DNA of 54,859 bases from Candidatus Fermentibacterota bacterium (GCA_030592645.1 JAUVIR010000013.1:1-54859), one strand, 5' to 3'; counted from the first letter of the stretch, positions 37,636-47,199 are shown. Made by a program: numbers and translations. The notes: generated by a model not told the origin, from the sequence alone.

Positions 37636-37929
37636 GTGTTTTCTCCCATCCTATAGTTTGGTTGTTTGACATTTCTAAATTTCGCAGTCTAAGGTAAAGC
37701 AAGGTAAATGCCAACTGATGAATCAGCCCGGTAATAATCGTAGAATAACTTGCAGTGTAGTGTTATACGGTTCTATCTGATATCAGGTACTGGAGGGGAG
37801 GAACTCTCTGCAGCTATTCCTGAGTCAGAATGACACATTTACATGTACCTGTTGTATTGTTTCTCAGGATAAGCTGTATATTCAGCAGGTCATATTGAAT
37901 ATACTTTCCAGAAAGTTGACGGAGATCGT

Positions 37930-39459
37930 ATGGACAGGATTACTATAGGAACAGAGGGAACTGACCTGGAGCAGGTTCTGAAAATCACCAGAGGCGCCAC
38001 TGCGGAATTGTCCGAAGAAGCAAGAACTGCCATCAGGAAAGCACGGGCACGGACTGAAGAAGTAGTCAGCAGCGGCAAACCTGTTTACGGAGTGAATACC
38101 GGATTCGGAAGGCTTGCCAATTCAATCGTCAGTTCCGATAAGCTCGATCTGCTGCAGAAGAACCTGCTGCTCAGTCATGCATGCGGAACCGGACCTATCT
38201 GTTCGGGGTCAGTTACAAGAGTGATGATGTTCCTGAGAATAGCATCTCTGGCCAGAGGAAGATCCGGTATCCGCGAGAGAACACTCGATCAGATGCTTGC
38301 AATCCTGAACAGTGATATTTATCCTGCAGTTCCCAGTAAGGGATCTCTCGGTGCATCAGGTGATCTTGCCCCTCTTGCTCATTTGAGTCTGCCGCTTATC
38401 GGGGAGGGTAAGTGTGTGGACTTGGGTGAAATCATATCAGGAAAGGAAGCCCTCGACAGGATCGGACTGAAGCCTGTTACGCTTGGTCCCAAGGAGGGGC
38501 TTGCCCTTATTAACGGTACGCAGACCATGACAGCCATTACTTCACTGGCATACATCGAATCGTGCAGACTGGCGGATGCCGCCGATGCCGCGGCAGCGAT
38601 GTCTCTCGAAGTGCTTCTGGGCACAACGCTGCCTCTGGGCAGAGAACTGATAAACCTCAGGCCTCACAGAGGGGCAATCGAAACCGCAGAGAACCTCAGG
38701 GCTCTCATACGGGACAGCGAGATCCTCACATCACATAAAGCCTGCGAAAAGGTTCAGGACGCTTACTCGCTCAGGTGTGTTCCCCAGGTTCACGGAGCAA
38801 CCAGGGATGCCCTGCGCTACATTGAGTCGATCCTCTCAGTTGAGCTCGCATCGGTAACTGATAACCCTCTTCTGATGGATGACGGCACATTTGTAAGCGG
38901 AGGGAATTTCCACGGGCAGCCCGTAGCCTTTGCCGCGGATCATCTATCACTTTGCGTGGCGGAACTGGCTGATATTTCCGAAAGACGTATCGAAAGGCTC
39001 CTTAACCCGGATCTCAGCGGATTACCAGCTTTTCTTTCTCCCGATCCTGGAATTAACTCCGGTTTCATGATAGCCCAGTACACCGCCGCTTCCCTCGTAA
39101 GCGAAAACAAGGTTCTGGCCCATCCTGCCAGTGTGGACAGTATACCTGTGAGCGGCTCACAGGAGGATCATGTATCCATGGGCACTACAGCTGCCTACCA
39201 GGCTTTGAGCGTAGTTGAGAACTCAACCTATGTGGTCGCTACCGAGCTTGTATGCGCCGCCCAGGCCGCGGAGTTCATCCACAGAGGCAAGCATGGTCGC
39301 GGGACATGCAGGATATATAAAGCTATCCGCGAAAAGGTTGAACCGCTTGCTGAGGACAGGCAGTTTGCAGAAGATATCGAAGCTGTAGCGGAGATGGTAT
39401 CATCCGGTGTATTCAGCGAAATACTGAATTTAATTAGGGACGGAGGGAATTTATTCTGA
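37930..39459 (+). CDS. hutH: Histidine ammonia-lyase
   Basis: This enzyme removes ammonia from L-histidine to give urocanate, the first step of histidine breakdown. The Ala-Ser-Gly triad that cyclises to the MIO cofactor is A142-S143-G144 in KGSLGASGDLAPLAH, the same numbering as the Pseudomonas enzyme. VYGVNTGFGRLA, NGTQTM and GNFHGQPVAF are the other active-site stretches. The length (509) is normal. GGAG lies six bases before the ATG. The last residues (IRDGGNLF) are encoded by the left arm of a REP-like repeat, so the repeat appears to have replaced or extended the original end. It is divergent from groES; no other hut gene adjoins it. Confidence 0.97.
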   Translation: MDRITIGTEGTDLEQVLKITRGATAELSEEARTAIRKARARTEEVVSSGKPVYGVNTGFGRLANSIVSSDKLDLLQKNLLLSHACGTGPICSGSVTRVMMFLRIASLARGRSGIRERTLDQMLAILNSDIYPAVPSKGSLGASGDLAPLAHLSLPLIGEGKCVDLGEIISGKEALDRIGLKPVTLGPKEGLALINGTQTMTAITSLAYIESCRLADAADAAAAMSLEVLLGTTLPLGRELINLRPHRGAIETAENLRALIRDSEILTSHKACEKVQDAYSLRCVPQVHGATRDALRYIESILSVELASVTDNPLLMDDGTFVSGGNFHGQPVAFAADHLSLCVAELADISERRIERLLNPDLSGLPAFLSPDPGINSGFMIAQYTAASLVSENKVLAHPASVDSIPVSGSQEDHVSMGTTAAYQALSVVENSTYVVATELVCAAQAAEFIHRGKHGRGTCRIYKAIREKVEPLAEDRQFAEDIEAVAEMVSSGVFSEILNLIRDGGNLF

Positions 39460-39542
39460 ATTCGTGAATAATATGTATTTCTGACTTAGAATTTGGACAT
39501 ATTATTTCCTGATTGCAAATAAAATACCTCCGTCCCTATTTA
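39432..39542. repeat. REP-like palindromic element B
   Basis: GGGACGGAGG at 39437-39446 and its complement CCTCCGTCCC at 39527-39536 flank about 80 bases. The outer parts (AATTAGGGAC, GTCCCTATTTA) match those of element A at 35552-35626. The left arm lies inside the 3' end of hutH and supplies its last codons. The right arm ends a few bases from the stop of the convergent FmdB-type gene. Confidence 0.78.
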
Positions 39543-39956
39543 TTATGCTTCGTAAAGGCCGGGTGCGCGGGATGGTGAGCTGCTTCCGGAGCTCATATCG
39601 AAGCCCGATTCCTCAAGATCCCTCTCTATTTTCTCCGGATCCTCTCCCGCTTCCAGCCTTGAGAGGGCTTCGTTGACTTCGGGTCCGAGATCCTCTCCCA
39701 TTTCGTCTGCCATACGGCGGATAGCACTGGCCATAGCTTTTGGATCTTCAGTATCAAGCCCGGCCAGGGAGGGATCATCGGCCATATCCTCGATCGAGGA
39801 TGAGCCGCTTTTGACGGAAAACGTACTCATAACCTTTTCCATTCTATCACCTTCTCCGCATTCGGGGCAGACCGGAGCCGTACTGCCCGAAGGATTCCTT
39901 ACGAGGAATTGAAATATCGTGTTGCATCGCCTGCAGAGGTATTCATAGATGGGCAT
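39543..39956 (-). CDS. FmdB-family zinc-ribbon protein
   Basis: The N-terminal MPIYEYLCRRCNTIF with C8, C11, C30 and C33 (VCPECGE) is the FmdB-type zinc ribbon, often annotated as a regulatory protein without a proven role. The rest (about 50-137) is an acidic low-complexity helix and a Ser-rich tail. Its start overlaps the stop of pdxT by one base, so it is the last gene of the pdxS-pdxT run. Its stop is next to REP-like element B. Confidence 0.88.
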   Translation of the reverse strand: MPIYEYLCRRCNTIFQFLVRNPSGSTAPVCPECGEGDRMEKVMSTFSVKSGSSSIEDMADDPSLAGLDTEDPKAMASAIRRMADEMGEDLGPEVNEALSRLEAGEDPEKIERDLEESGFDMSSGSSSPSRAPGLYEA

Positions 39957-40552
39957 TATCCGCTCCCTTTAAGTATTCCGTGATGCTCAAGAAAGAGCCT
40001 GTGAATCCTGCAGTCGGTCGTCAGCTCCGGATGGAAGGATGAGAGCCAGAGATTATTCTGTCTGAGAAGAACGGGGCCGTCTTCAACACTGCTGAGAACT
40101 TCAACATTGCCTGAGAGAGGCAGCAGAAGGGGGGCTCTGATGAAAACCCCTTTGAAAGGTTCGCAGAGGCCGGTTACATCGATGGATTCTACAAAACTGC
40201 TTGTCTGACGGCCGAAGTAGTTCCTGACAGCTTTCACATCGGCAAGCCCGAGGCTGCTCTGTTTAACTTCATGCTCCTTTTCGTCTATCTCCTTTGAAAG
40301 AAGCACAGCACCGGCACAAGTGCCGAATATGGGGAATCCAGCCTCTCCCATTGCTATGAGAGGACGGGTAAGTTCCCATCTGTTCAAAAGTGAGATAAGG
40401 GTTGTCGATTCTCCGCCTGGAAGAATAATCGCGGAGATGGATTCCAGTTCATCCGGAGTTCGAATCTCATTAACATCGCACCCCAGTTTCATGAGGATAG
40501 AGATATGCTCCGCTACACCGCCCTGAAGGGCAAGAACCCCTACTGTAGGCAA
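39956..40552 (-). CDS. pdxT: Pyridoxal 5'-phosphate synthase glutaminase subunit
   Basis: This is the class I glutaminase that feeds ammonia to PdxS in the DXP-independent vitamin B6 pathway. The nucleophile is C79 in FGTCAGAVLL, and H174 and E176 in SSFHPELTTD complete the triad. GVLALQGGVAEH and ILPGGESTTL are the other family marks. The 198-residue length is normal. It starts three bases after the pdxS stop, as expected for subunits made in matched amounts. Confidence 0.97.
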   Translation of the reverse strand: MPTVGVLALQGGVAEHISILMKLGCDVNEIRTPDELESISAIILPGGESTTLISLLNRWELTRPLIAMGEAGFPIFGTCAGAVLLSKEIDEKEHEVKQSSLGLADVKAVRNYFGRQTSSFVESIDVTGLCEPFKGVFIRAPLLLPLSGNVEVLSSVEDGPVLLRQNNLWLSSFHPELTTDCRIHRLFLEHHGILKGSG

Positions 40553-40555
40553 GAT

Positions 40556-41449
40556 TTACCAGCCCCTGTTAGCCATTCGTTCTTCATCTGGAAGCGTGGA
40601 AATGTTAATTCCCACCATCGCTTCTCCAAGATTTCTGGATATTTCGGCGAGCACTTCAGGTGAATCAAATCTGCTTACTGCTTCGACTATGGCTCTTGCC
40701 CGCTTCTGGGGATTACCGCTTTTGAATATCCCGCTGCCGACAAAAACCCCATCCAGACCAAGCTGCATCATTAATGCCGCATCTGCGGGTGTAGCTATTC
40801 CTCCAGCCGCGAAGTTCACGACCGGAAGGCATCCATTTTCATGAACATATTTTACGAGGTCGTAAGGAGCACCCATTTCCTTGGCGATCGTCATCAATTC
40901 CTCAACAGGGGTAACCCTGAGTTTCCTGATGGATCCCAGTACTGCCCTGGCATGTCTGACAGCCTCTACCACGTTACCTGTACCTGCTTCTCCCTTGGTG
41001 CGGATCATTGCGGCGCCTTCGCTTATCCTTCTTAATGCTTCTCCTAAATTGGTGGCTCCGCATACGAACGGTACACTGAAATCGTGTTTGTTGACATGGT
41101 TTTTCTCATCGGCTGGAGTGAGTACCTCGGATTCATCGATGTAATCGATCTGCATCGCTTGAAGGATCTGGGCTTCTACGAAGTGTCCTATCCTGCATTT
41201 AGCCATGACAGGAATGTTAACCTCCTCCTGGATGCCTTTTATCATATCAGGGTCGGACATTCTGGCAACACCGCCCTGGCTTCGAATGTCGGAGGGAACT
41301 CTTTCCAGCGCCATCACAGCCACTGCTCCAGCTTCCTGTGCGATCCGGGCATGTTCCGGAGTGACAACATCCATTATCACTCCGCCCTTGAGCATCTGAG
41401 CCAGTCCCCTTTTTGCTTCCCAGGTTCCTTCTTTTCTTGCGTTTTTCAT
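40556..41449 (-). CDS. pdxS: Pyridoxal 5'-phosphate synthase synthase subunit
   Basis: This barrel enzyme of 297 residues builds PLP from ribose 5-phosphate, glyceraldehyde 3-phosphate and ammonia. The two catalytic lysines are K84 ([10 protein letters not shown]) and K152 ([11 protein letters not shown]), which match K81 and K149 of the Bacillus enzyme after a three-residue shift; D27 is in GGVIMDVV. The start overlaps the stop of the upstream secreted protein gene by four bases (ATGA on the minus strand). It stands with pdxT, consistent with a working complex. Confidence 0.98.
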   Translation of the reverse strand: MKNARKEGTWEAKRGLAQMLKGGVIMDVVTPEHARIAQEAGAVAVMALERVPSDIRSQGGVARMSDPDMIKGIQEEVNIPVMAKCRIGHFVEAQILQAMQIDYIDESEVLTPADEKNHVNKHDFSVPFVCGATNLGEALRRISEGAAMIRTKGEAGTGNVVEAVRHARAVLGSIRKLRVTPVEELMTIAKEMGAPYDLVKYVHENGCLPVVNFAAGGIATPADAALMMQLGLDGVFVGSGIFKSGNPQKRARAIVEAVSRFDSPEVLAEISRNLGEAMVGINISTLPDEERMANRGW

Positions 41450-41925
41450 GGAATTTCCTCTTCTGTAAACATTTTAAATAAATTCATTTCGTAATGCCGC
41501 CACAGAGAATCAGCGATAAGAAGCTCATTCTCAAGTTCGATGCATACGGAGTGATCGGGAACAACTGTTTCATGATAGGTTCGCTGTATATCAGAAAAAA
41601 CTCTCAGGTATGCAGCAGAAGAATCAAGGTAGGATAACCATGCCTCTGCGATGCTGTCCGGGAATACCGCTACAAGGGTTTCTGCTTCACAGATTGCTGC
41701 GTCAGCTCTTATCCATGCAAGATCCAGAACCCACAGTCTCACAGGTGTATCCGGATAGACAGGGCACTCGGGCACAGCTTCGAGATATGCGTCCATAAGA
41801 CCGGAGATCTCACGGTCGAAGTTCACAATGAACTGCATGATCGCAGGTTCGGGAATCATGGTCTGATCAGCATACATTTCAACTGGCAGAAGCCCAAGAA
41901 CGAGAATAGACATTATTGTTTTCAT
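41446..41925 (-). CDS. Small secreted protein coupled to pdxS
   Basis: The open frame extends to 41970, but the ATG at 41925 starts a plausible signal peptide ([19 protein letters not shown]). No clear Shine-Dalgarno precedes it. The mature part of about 140 residues is helical, acidic and rich in Trp and Tyr, with no family recognised. Its stop overlaps the pdxS start, so it is translated just ahead of a vitamin B6 enzyme. The 174 bases upstream (41926-42099), shared with a divergent gene, hold only a short imperfect hairpin. Confidence 0.68.
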   Translation of the reverse strand: MKTIMSILVLGLLPVEMYADQTMIPEPAIMQFIVNFDREISGLMDAYLEAVPECPVYPDTPVRLWVLDLAWIRADAAICEAETLVAVFPDSIAEAWLSYLDSSAAYLRVFSDIQRTYHETVVPDHSVCIELENELLIADSLWRHYEMNLFKMFTEEEIP

Positions 41926-42099
41926 AGTAATGCAAATATAGGGATTTTGCACACTATCGTACCAATACATGCCAGGAGCGTGTCCGGGGTCTTTCCAGAT
42001 CGATAGTGCAGTTGTAGATTAAGAATATATGAAATTCGTTGCACCAGACCGCAGGCGCCTGGTGAACTCATGAAAATGTGATTCGATCCATTACAGAAA

Positions 42100-42501
42100 G
42101 TGAGTTCCACTTTGAAGACAGTACTGTCTGTTCTTCTGATCATATCGGTATCCAATGGAGAGATATGTTCCGATCTCCAGGCGATCGGGGTGCCCGCGCA
42201 TTCCGCATATCTGCAGGACAGCATGCTTGTGGTTGCAATGTCAGGTTCACTGGCCGAGGGTGATTCCCTCCTGAAGCATTACGGAGGCATCTTCTTTGTG
42301 GCGGTCGACAGTATCGTAGTCGGCTGGGATGTTTTCGGAATCGCGGTTGAACTGGACGAGGCCACTCTGGTATTTCGAACGTGTGATATGGTTGAGCTGT
42401 TCGAATGGATATCGGAAAGCAGTGATGACGAGGCAATAGCTGAATGGGTTCTTAATCATACCAGAGTTGTCAGGGATACCACTGAGTCAGATCAGCCATA
42501 G
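42100..42501 (+). CDS. Small secreted protein of unknown function
   Basis: The best frame starts at GTG 42100, with TTG at 42112 as an alternative (KTVLSVLLIISV begins the hydrophobic segment). The signal peptide probably ends near SVSNGE. The mature domain of about 110 residues is acidic with two Cys (EICSDL and RTCDMV) that could pair. No family was recognised. It ends ten bases before the convergent sugar transferase gene, with no terminator visible between them. Confidence 0.62.
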   Translation: MSSTLKTVLSVLLIISVSNGEICSDLQAIGVPAHSAYLQDSMLVVAMSGSLAEGDSLLKHYGGIFFVAVDSIVVGWDVFGIAVELDEATLVFRTCDMVELFEWISESSDDEAIAEWVLNHTRVVRDTTESDQP

Positions 42502-42510
42502 CATGTCAGG

Positions 42511-43965
42511 CTAAACGCCACCCTTGCCAAAGAGTATTACAGGAAAGGTCTTCAGGATCAGACGAACACTAATGCCATCGGTTCTGGAAAGTACGTAGAT
42601 GAAATCCAGGAACTGTGATTTCTCAAAACCGAGCCTGCTCCTGCCATATACCTGCCATATTCCTGTCAGGCCCGGTTTAACAGTGAACCGCTGCTGCATC
42701 CATTCCTTTTTATAGTATTCCAGTTCGTAATCTATGCACGGTCGCGGTCCGACAATGCTCATATCGCCTCTGAGGACATTCAGAATCTGTGGAAGCTCAT
42801 CCACTGATGTCTTCCTGATTATCTTTCCGATGGGGGTAAGTGCCCTTGTGCTGACAGTTTTGAATACTTCACCATTTTTTGATTTTACCGCCGCATCTCC
42901 ATTTACATATTTCATGAAGTACTTCTTATGTATACTCTTCCTGTCATCAATATTAACCCGCATTGATCTGAACTTAAAGAAACTGAAGGCTTTCTTCATG
43001 TAACCTATCCTGGTCTGCTTATACAGTACTCCGCCGGGGCTTGAAAGGGCTATGGCAGGGATTGTAACAGCGATTACCGGCATAAAAAGAAGCAGGCCGG
43101 CAATGGCTATGATGATATCACTTACCCGCCAGAGAACTCTTGATACTCTTGTCCATTCCAGGGAGCAGAATGAGAGAGCTCCGTAACTGCCGATAGATAC
43201 CCATGGATCGAAGTAACCAAGCTCGATAATCCTTCTTGAATAAATGGTGAAAGGAACTCCAGAACGCCCTGCAAGCAGCGAGAAACGTGCTATGAAATTG
43301 AAATCCTCCTCTTCAAAAACCATTACAAATCCTGAAGCTTTTTCAGTTTCAAGAATATCCATGCATAGGGTGTGACGCTCATCAGGATCGTCAGGCAGGG
43401 GATCGGAATGTATCTTCAAGTCAAGAATGGTTCTGTATACCAGTGATTTCAGAAGGGTTGTCCTGATTTTCAGGCAAATGGTCTCATCGCCGAATAAGAT
43501 CAGCGGTATCTTCTCGAACCTCAGAACTCTTATCAACAGGTAGAATACCCGGGGTACGATCAGCAGCCTGGTTATTATGGTAAATGCAAACCAGAATATC
43601 ATCATTATGAAAACGGCAAGTCTGCTGCAGATGAAGATCCCCGAAGGAAAGTGAGTAACAAAAAGGACAACGATGAAGAATACTGAAATCGTGACGATCA
43701 TCCTGATGGTTCTGAAGATATTCATAGCTTTGTTCACAGTTGTTCTTACAGCGTACAGATCTTCCACCATCATCAGCAGTACTTCAGCTATCGCAAGGAA
43801 GAGCCATGTTCCGGCAATTGCGGAGAAGGGGACCGAAGCAGTGTAGATCGAACCGAACCGCATTTGAACCGCGAGAAGGATTGCAAGCGCCAGTATCAGA
43901 AAATCGCATATAAGGAGTGTAAAGAAGTAGAGTCTGTTCAGATGGCAATTCTGTCTGAAGGGCAA
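42511..43965 (-). CDS. Polyprenyl-phosphate sugar-1-phosphate transferase (WbaP/WcaJ type)
   Basis: The start is TTG at 43965, one base after the stop of the DegT gene, with AAGGA five bases upstream. The N-terminal half has about four membrane helices and a CoA-binding-like segment. The C-terminal half is the bacterial sugar transferase domain with YKQTRIGYMKKAF, FKFRSMRVN, DELPQILNVLRGDMS and VGPRPC, the catalytic marks of this family. It links a sugar phosphate to undecaprenyl phosphate to start a surface glycan such as O-antigen, capsule or exopolysaccharide. The sugar is unknown, but the upstream aminotransferase suggests an amino-deoxy sugar. Confidence 0.93.
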   Translation of the reverse strand: MPFRQNCHLNRLYFFTLLICDFLILALAILLAVQMRFGSIYTASVPFSAIAGTWLFLAIAEVLLMMVEDLYAVRTTVNKAMNIFRTIRMIVTISVFFIVVLFVTHFPSGIFICSRLAVFIMMIFWFAFTIITRLLIVPRVFYLLIRVLRFEKIPLILFGDETICLKIRTTLLKSLVYRTILDLKIHSDPLPDDPDERHTLCMDILETEKASGFVMVFEEEDFNFIARFSLLAGRSGVPFTIYSRRIIELGYFDPWVSIGSYGALSFCSLEWTRVSRVLWRVSDIIIAIAGLLLFMPVIAVTIPAIALSSPGGVLYKQTRIGYMKKAFSFFKFRSMRVNIDDRKSIHKKYFMKYVNGDAAVKSKNGEVFKTVSTRALTPIGKIIRKTSVDELPQILNVLRGDMSIVGPRPCIDYELEYYKKEWMQQRFTVKPGLTGIWQVYGRSRLGFEKSQFLDFIYVLSRTDGISVRLILKTFPVILFGKGGV

Positions 43966-43966
43966 A

Positions 43967-45118
43967 TCATTCCTTCTTCGAGAAATATGATCTCACTGCT
44001 CGAGCAACGATAACCTGCTGATCTTCCGTGATATCGGGGAACATGGGAAGTGTCAGGTTGTTTGAACTGTTCCATTCCGATACAGGGAAGTCCCCGTTTT
44101 CGTAGCCAAGGTATGAATATGCTTTCTGGGTATGAAGCGGAAATGGATAATGCAGCCCGGAAGCTACTTCCGAATTGGACAGAAACTCTCTCAATTCATC
44201 ACGTTCCGGTGTATGCAAGGCGTAGAGATGGTATACATGCCTTGCGTCTCCTGCCTCGCAGGGAAGTACGACGGGAAGCCCGGAAAGGAGTTCGTTGTAC
44301 CTTCCTGCCGCTTCTCTTCTTCTGTCGTTCCATTGAGAGATGTATCTGGATTTTACACCCAGTACAGCGCCCTGAAATGCGGACATTCTGTAATTGTGCC
44401 CGATGAAATCGTAGTGGTATTTTTCTCTCGAACCGTGATCCCTCAGGGTTCTAACCCTTTGAGCGATATCCTCAGAATTCGTGGTTACCGCACCGCCTTC
44501 ACCGAATGCGCCAAGGTTTTTCCCGGGGTAGAAACTGAATGCAGCTGCGGTGCCGAAACTTCCCGCAGCTCTTCCATTCCTTGAGGCATTCACGGACTGG
44601 CAGGCATCTTCAAAAAGCAGAAGACCGTAACGTTCTGAGATCTTCTCCAGCTCCGGCATTGCAGCAGGCTGTCCGTAAAGGTCTACAGCCAGAATTCCCC
44701 TTATCCGGGCACCTGTTTTCGGATCAACGGGAGTGCCGTCTGCTGAACAGGACTCAAGAAAACTCTCGACCTTTTCGGGTGAGAGGTTAAGAGTATCCTT
44801 ATCCACATCCACAAAAACCGGGACATGACCGGCCAGCACAATACCCTCCGCGGAGGCTGTGAAAGTGTTTGGAGGGACGATGATTCCGCTGCCCGGAGGC
44901 AGGTCAGCGGCCCAAATCATGATGTGCACCGCAGCTGTTCCGCTTGAAACGGCTACGCAGTACTTCGTTCCGGCTATTTCAGCGAACTTCTCTTCGAATG
45001 CGGCAACCTTCGGGCCGAGAACGTAATAGCATGTATCAAGCACTTCTGTGAGTTCACTTACGATTTCGTCCTTTATCTGATTGTATTGCGTTTTAAGATC
45101 AAGGAATGGTACGGACAT
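43967..45118 (-). CDS. DegT/DnrJ/EryC1/StrS-family sugar aminotransferase
   Basis: This PLP enzyme of 383 residues adds an amino group to a keto-sugar nucleotide. SSGTAAVHIMIW is the phosphate-binding loop, FEDACQSVNA holds the PLP Asp, and the Schiff-base Lys is in FSFYPGKNLGAFGEGGAV. GHNYRMSAFQGAVLG follows as usual. GGAGGT precedes the ATG. It is one base upstream of the sugar transferase start, so the two are an operon for surface glycan building. The product sugar cannot be assigned. Confidence 0.94.
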   Translation of the reverse strand: MSVPFLDLKTQYNQIKDEIVSELTEVLDTCYYVLGPKVAAFEEKFAEIAGTKYCVAVSSGTAAVHIMIWAADLPPGSGIIVPPNTFTASAEGIVLAGHVPVFVDVDKDTLNLSPEKVESFLESCSADGTPVDPKTGARIRGILAVDLYGQPAAMPELEKISERYGLLLFEDACQSVNASRNGRAAGSFGTAAAFSFYPGKNLGAFGEGGAVTTNSEDIAQRVRTLRDHGSREKYHYDFIGHNYRMSAFQGAVLGVKSRYISQWNDRRREAAGRYNELLSGLPVVLPCEAGDARHVYHLYALHTPERDELREFLSNSEVASGLHYPFPLHTQKAYSYLGYENGDFPVSEWNSSNNLTLPMFPDITEDQQVIVARAVRSYFSKKE

Positions 45119-45215
45119 CTGTGTTACCTCCAGATTGAATTGAGAACTATTTTATTCTCGAGTAATCTACTACGCTAACCTTGTTCAGTCATCATCCGAA
45201 GGATAGATTTGCCTG

Positions 45216-45689
45216 ATGAGAGCAATAACACATATTTCGGCAAGTACCGGTGCCGCAATTATCGCCGGCGTGGTCAGTGAACCTGCTGCAGCTGTAGGAA
45301 TACTTCTTTTCGGCGGTTTTCTGGATGTGGATCATATAGGGCACTTTGTCGCTTCCGGGCTGCCCCCCGATCCACTCGTGTTTTTTCACAGCATTTTCAG
45401 GAACGAAAAGCAGCTGGAGGATAGATACTCGATAAAGCGCGGCATTCCGTCGAACTGGATATTCCCTGCGCTTCATTCTATTGAATTTGCGTTTCTGGTG
45501 AGCGGTATGGGTGCAATACTGGGCGAGCAGCTGCTGCTGTGGGGCGGAGCAGGAGTCATTCTCCACCTGCTGATGGACATTAAGTGCTACCCCTGCAGCC
45601 CGGAATTCTTTTCGATGATCTGGCGGATTTCACACAAAAAACTATTACTCCGGGCATGGGCTTTCCACAGATCGAAAGTTAACTGGTAG
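45216..45689 (+). CDS. DUF457/YdjM-like integral membrane protein
   Basis: Several hydrophobic helices carry conserved metal-binding-type residues: THISASTG, FLDVDHIGHF, PALHSIEFAF and LHLLMDIKCYPC. This His/Asp pattern matches the membrane-bound metal-dependent hydrolase-like family (DUF457/YdjM), whose substrates are unknown. The 157-residue length is a little short. The ATG has only a weak GGATAG upstream. It lies between divergent glycan genes and ends four bases from the convergent glycosyltransferase gene. Confidence 0.78.
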   Translation: MRAITHISASTGAAIIAGVVSEPAAAVGILLFGGFLDVDHIGHFVASGLPPDPLVFFHSIFRNEKQLEDRYSIKRGIPSNWIFPALHSIEFAFLVSGMGAILGEQLLLWGGAGVILHLLMDIKCYPCSPEFFSMIWRISHKKLLLRAWAFHRSKVNW

Positions 45690-45693
45690 TATT

Positions 45694-46593
45694 CTATTTA
45701 ACCAGTATCCAATTGGAGTACCCGCCTATTTTTCTTCCAATGAATCGTTCAAGAGCGGAGTGTATTCTGCACCAGAGTTGAAGATGTTCATGATCAGGAG
45801 GATTGTCCGGGGTGCAGTAATCCTCTGCCTTCCAGTCCTTGTTATCTATCCGCTCCCGCATCACCGCGGGATGCGTCCCGGTGAATAGAGGAATTTTATC
45901 AAGAGGGCCGTAATCCCAGGGTTGGCCGGGATCGGAATGTCTCTCTTTTACCCATTGTTCATCATGATGCAGGCTGTCCAGGGCAATCGTTTTCTTTCTC
46001 ATTGTGTCAGGATGACGGACCCATCCGTAATGGTATATCCAGGAGCCACAGTCAGCAACCCGGAGTTTATTCCCATCTTTTCTGAAACTCTGAGCGCTTT
46101 TCCAGCTCCTTATGTTCCTGCCGTTCTTTATTGCCCGAATGTCCCTGTCGTACCAGTTGTGCCCCCTGTGAACCCTGTTGTAGTCTCCCCAGAAGTGATT
46201 GTAGTGGAAGAGAAGCCCATCAACATCTTCCCTGGAATTGTATTCCTCCATGGAATCGACTAGCGCCTGGAAATCTTCTTCATGTATTACTTCATCGGCT
46301 TGAAGGTAGAGGCACCAGGGATATCTGCAGTGATCAAGCGCAATGTTCGTCTGATCAGCGTTGGTCGCGCCTGCCACGAATCTGTCAGGGTTCCAGTCGG
46401 TCTCGATTATCCTGATCTTCGGGTCGTCGATGCTTTTGATAACCTCGAGGGTGTTATCGGTGCAGTCACCAACATTGACAATGTACTCATCGACTATCGG
46501 TAGAGCTGACCTGATGGATTCCTCTATGGGGTAATCGAGACGGATGGCATCCCTGACGAATGTGAATCCCGATATTTTGATCTTCTTTTCCAG
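45694..46593 (-). CDS. GT2-family glycosyltransferase with a probable CTG start
   Basis: The first ATG, GTG or TTG in frame (GTG 46377) would begin after the nucleotide-binding fold. The frame stays open for 72 codons further and encodes an intact GT-A N-terminus: KISGFTFVRDAIRLDYPIEE, IVDEYIVNVGDCTDNTLE and IRIIETDWNP. A strong GGAGGA (46604-46599) sits five bases before CTG at 46593, which I take as the start. ATT at 46596 is the alternative but too close. The protein then has 299 residues, with the metal motif in LYLQADEVIHEEDF. It follows the stop of the upstream secreted protein gene by nine in-frame codons. Acceptor and sugar are unknown. Confidence 0.82.
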   Translation of the reverse strand: MEKKIKISGFTFVRDAIRLDYPIEESIRSALPIVDEYIVNVGDCTDNTLEVIKSIDDPKIRIIETDWNPDRFVAGATNADQTNIALDHCRYPWCLYLQADEVIHEEDFQALVDSMEEYNSREDVDGLLFHYNHFWGDYNRVHRGHNWYDRDIRAIKNGRNIRSWKSAQSFRKDGNKLRVADCGSWIYHYGWVRHPDTMRKKTIALDSLHHDEQWVKERHSDPGQPWDYGPLDKIPLFTGTHPAVMRERIDNKDWKAEDYCTPDNPPDHEHLQLWCRIHSALERFIGRKIGGYSNWILVK

Positions 46594-46620
46594 AATCTTC
46601 CTCCGCCTGGCTATGGTCGG

Positions 46621-47199
46621 TTAGAAAGCACTTTTTATACCCGCCCATGTACCGGACTGCAGCTCCATGGCACTCCCGTATGCGGTGACAACCATACTAT
46701 GTATCTTCCAGTTTATGGACGCATATTCAAACGGACCAGCATCAGCCTCTGCATGAAAATAAAAACCAAGATAAGTCCCGTCCGGCGGATCTATTATCGA
46801 GTATACGATGGGATCATTGTCCGTAATGGAACTGTACCAGAACACATGCTCATCGTATATGAGGCCTCCCCCTATCGTTGTCGATGATATCCAGAATTGG
46901 CCTCCAGCCCCACCCTCATCGGTGGCCGCGCTCAGAACGTGCTCGATGTGAACTACAACGGAATCAGCTCCGTCAGGCACAAAATAGTATACTTGAGGTG
47001 GATACAAAGAGGAACTCATATCGCACTCCCAGAATTCACCGACAGAGTAATGTTGTGCTTTCGCCCCTGGATTATTGAATGTCCATCGGTCGTTGTGCCA
47101 GCCAGGCGGCAGCTCTTCAAAGACAGTTTCAAATATGACGCAGTCGGCAAAGGATGAACACGCAAATAATACAAGAATACTGAATAGAATGGATTTCAT
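46621..47199 (-). CDS. Secreted beta-rich protein of unknown function
   Basis: The ATG at 47199 has GAGGGA upstream and starts a signal peptide (MKSILFSILVLFACSSFAD); an in-frame GTG at 47214 overlaps that ribosome site. The mature domain of about 170 residues begins FETVFEELPPGWHNDRWTF and continues with Tyr/Trp-rich strands. This resembles a jelly-roll or MAM/choice-of-anchor adhesion domain, but the family match is not certain. It lacks a Por tail. It ends just before the glycosyltransferase in the same frame. Confidence 0.68.
   Translation of the reverse strand: MKSILFSILVLFACSSFADCVIFETVFEELPPGWHNDRWTFNNPGAKAQHYSVGEFWECDMSSSLYPPQVYYFVPDGADSVVVHIEHVLSAATDEGGAGGQFWISSTTIGGGLIYDEHVFWYSSITDNDPIVYSIIDPPDGTYLGFYFHAEADAGPFEYASINWKIHSMVVTAYGSAMELQSGTWAGIKSAF

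Noticed and set aside
37636..37929. Possible CIRCE heat-shock operator upstream of groES
   Set aside because: No TTAGCACTC/GAGTGCTAA inverted repeat or close variant was found, so HrcA control is not claimed.
45119..45215. Possible tRNA in the short divergent gaps
   Set aside because: No cloverleaf, TTCGA-type T-loop or acceptor stem could be built in this or the other intergenic gaps.
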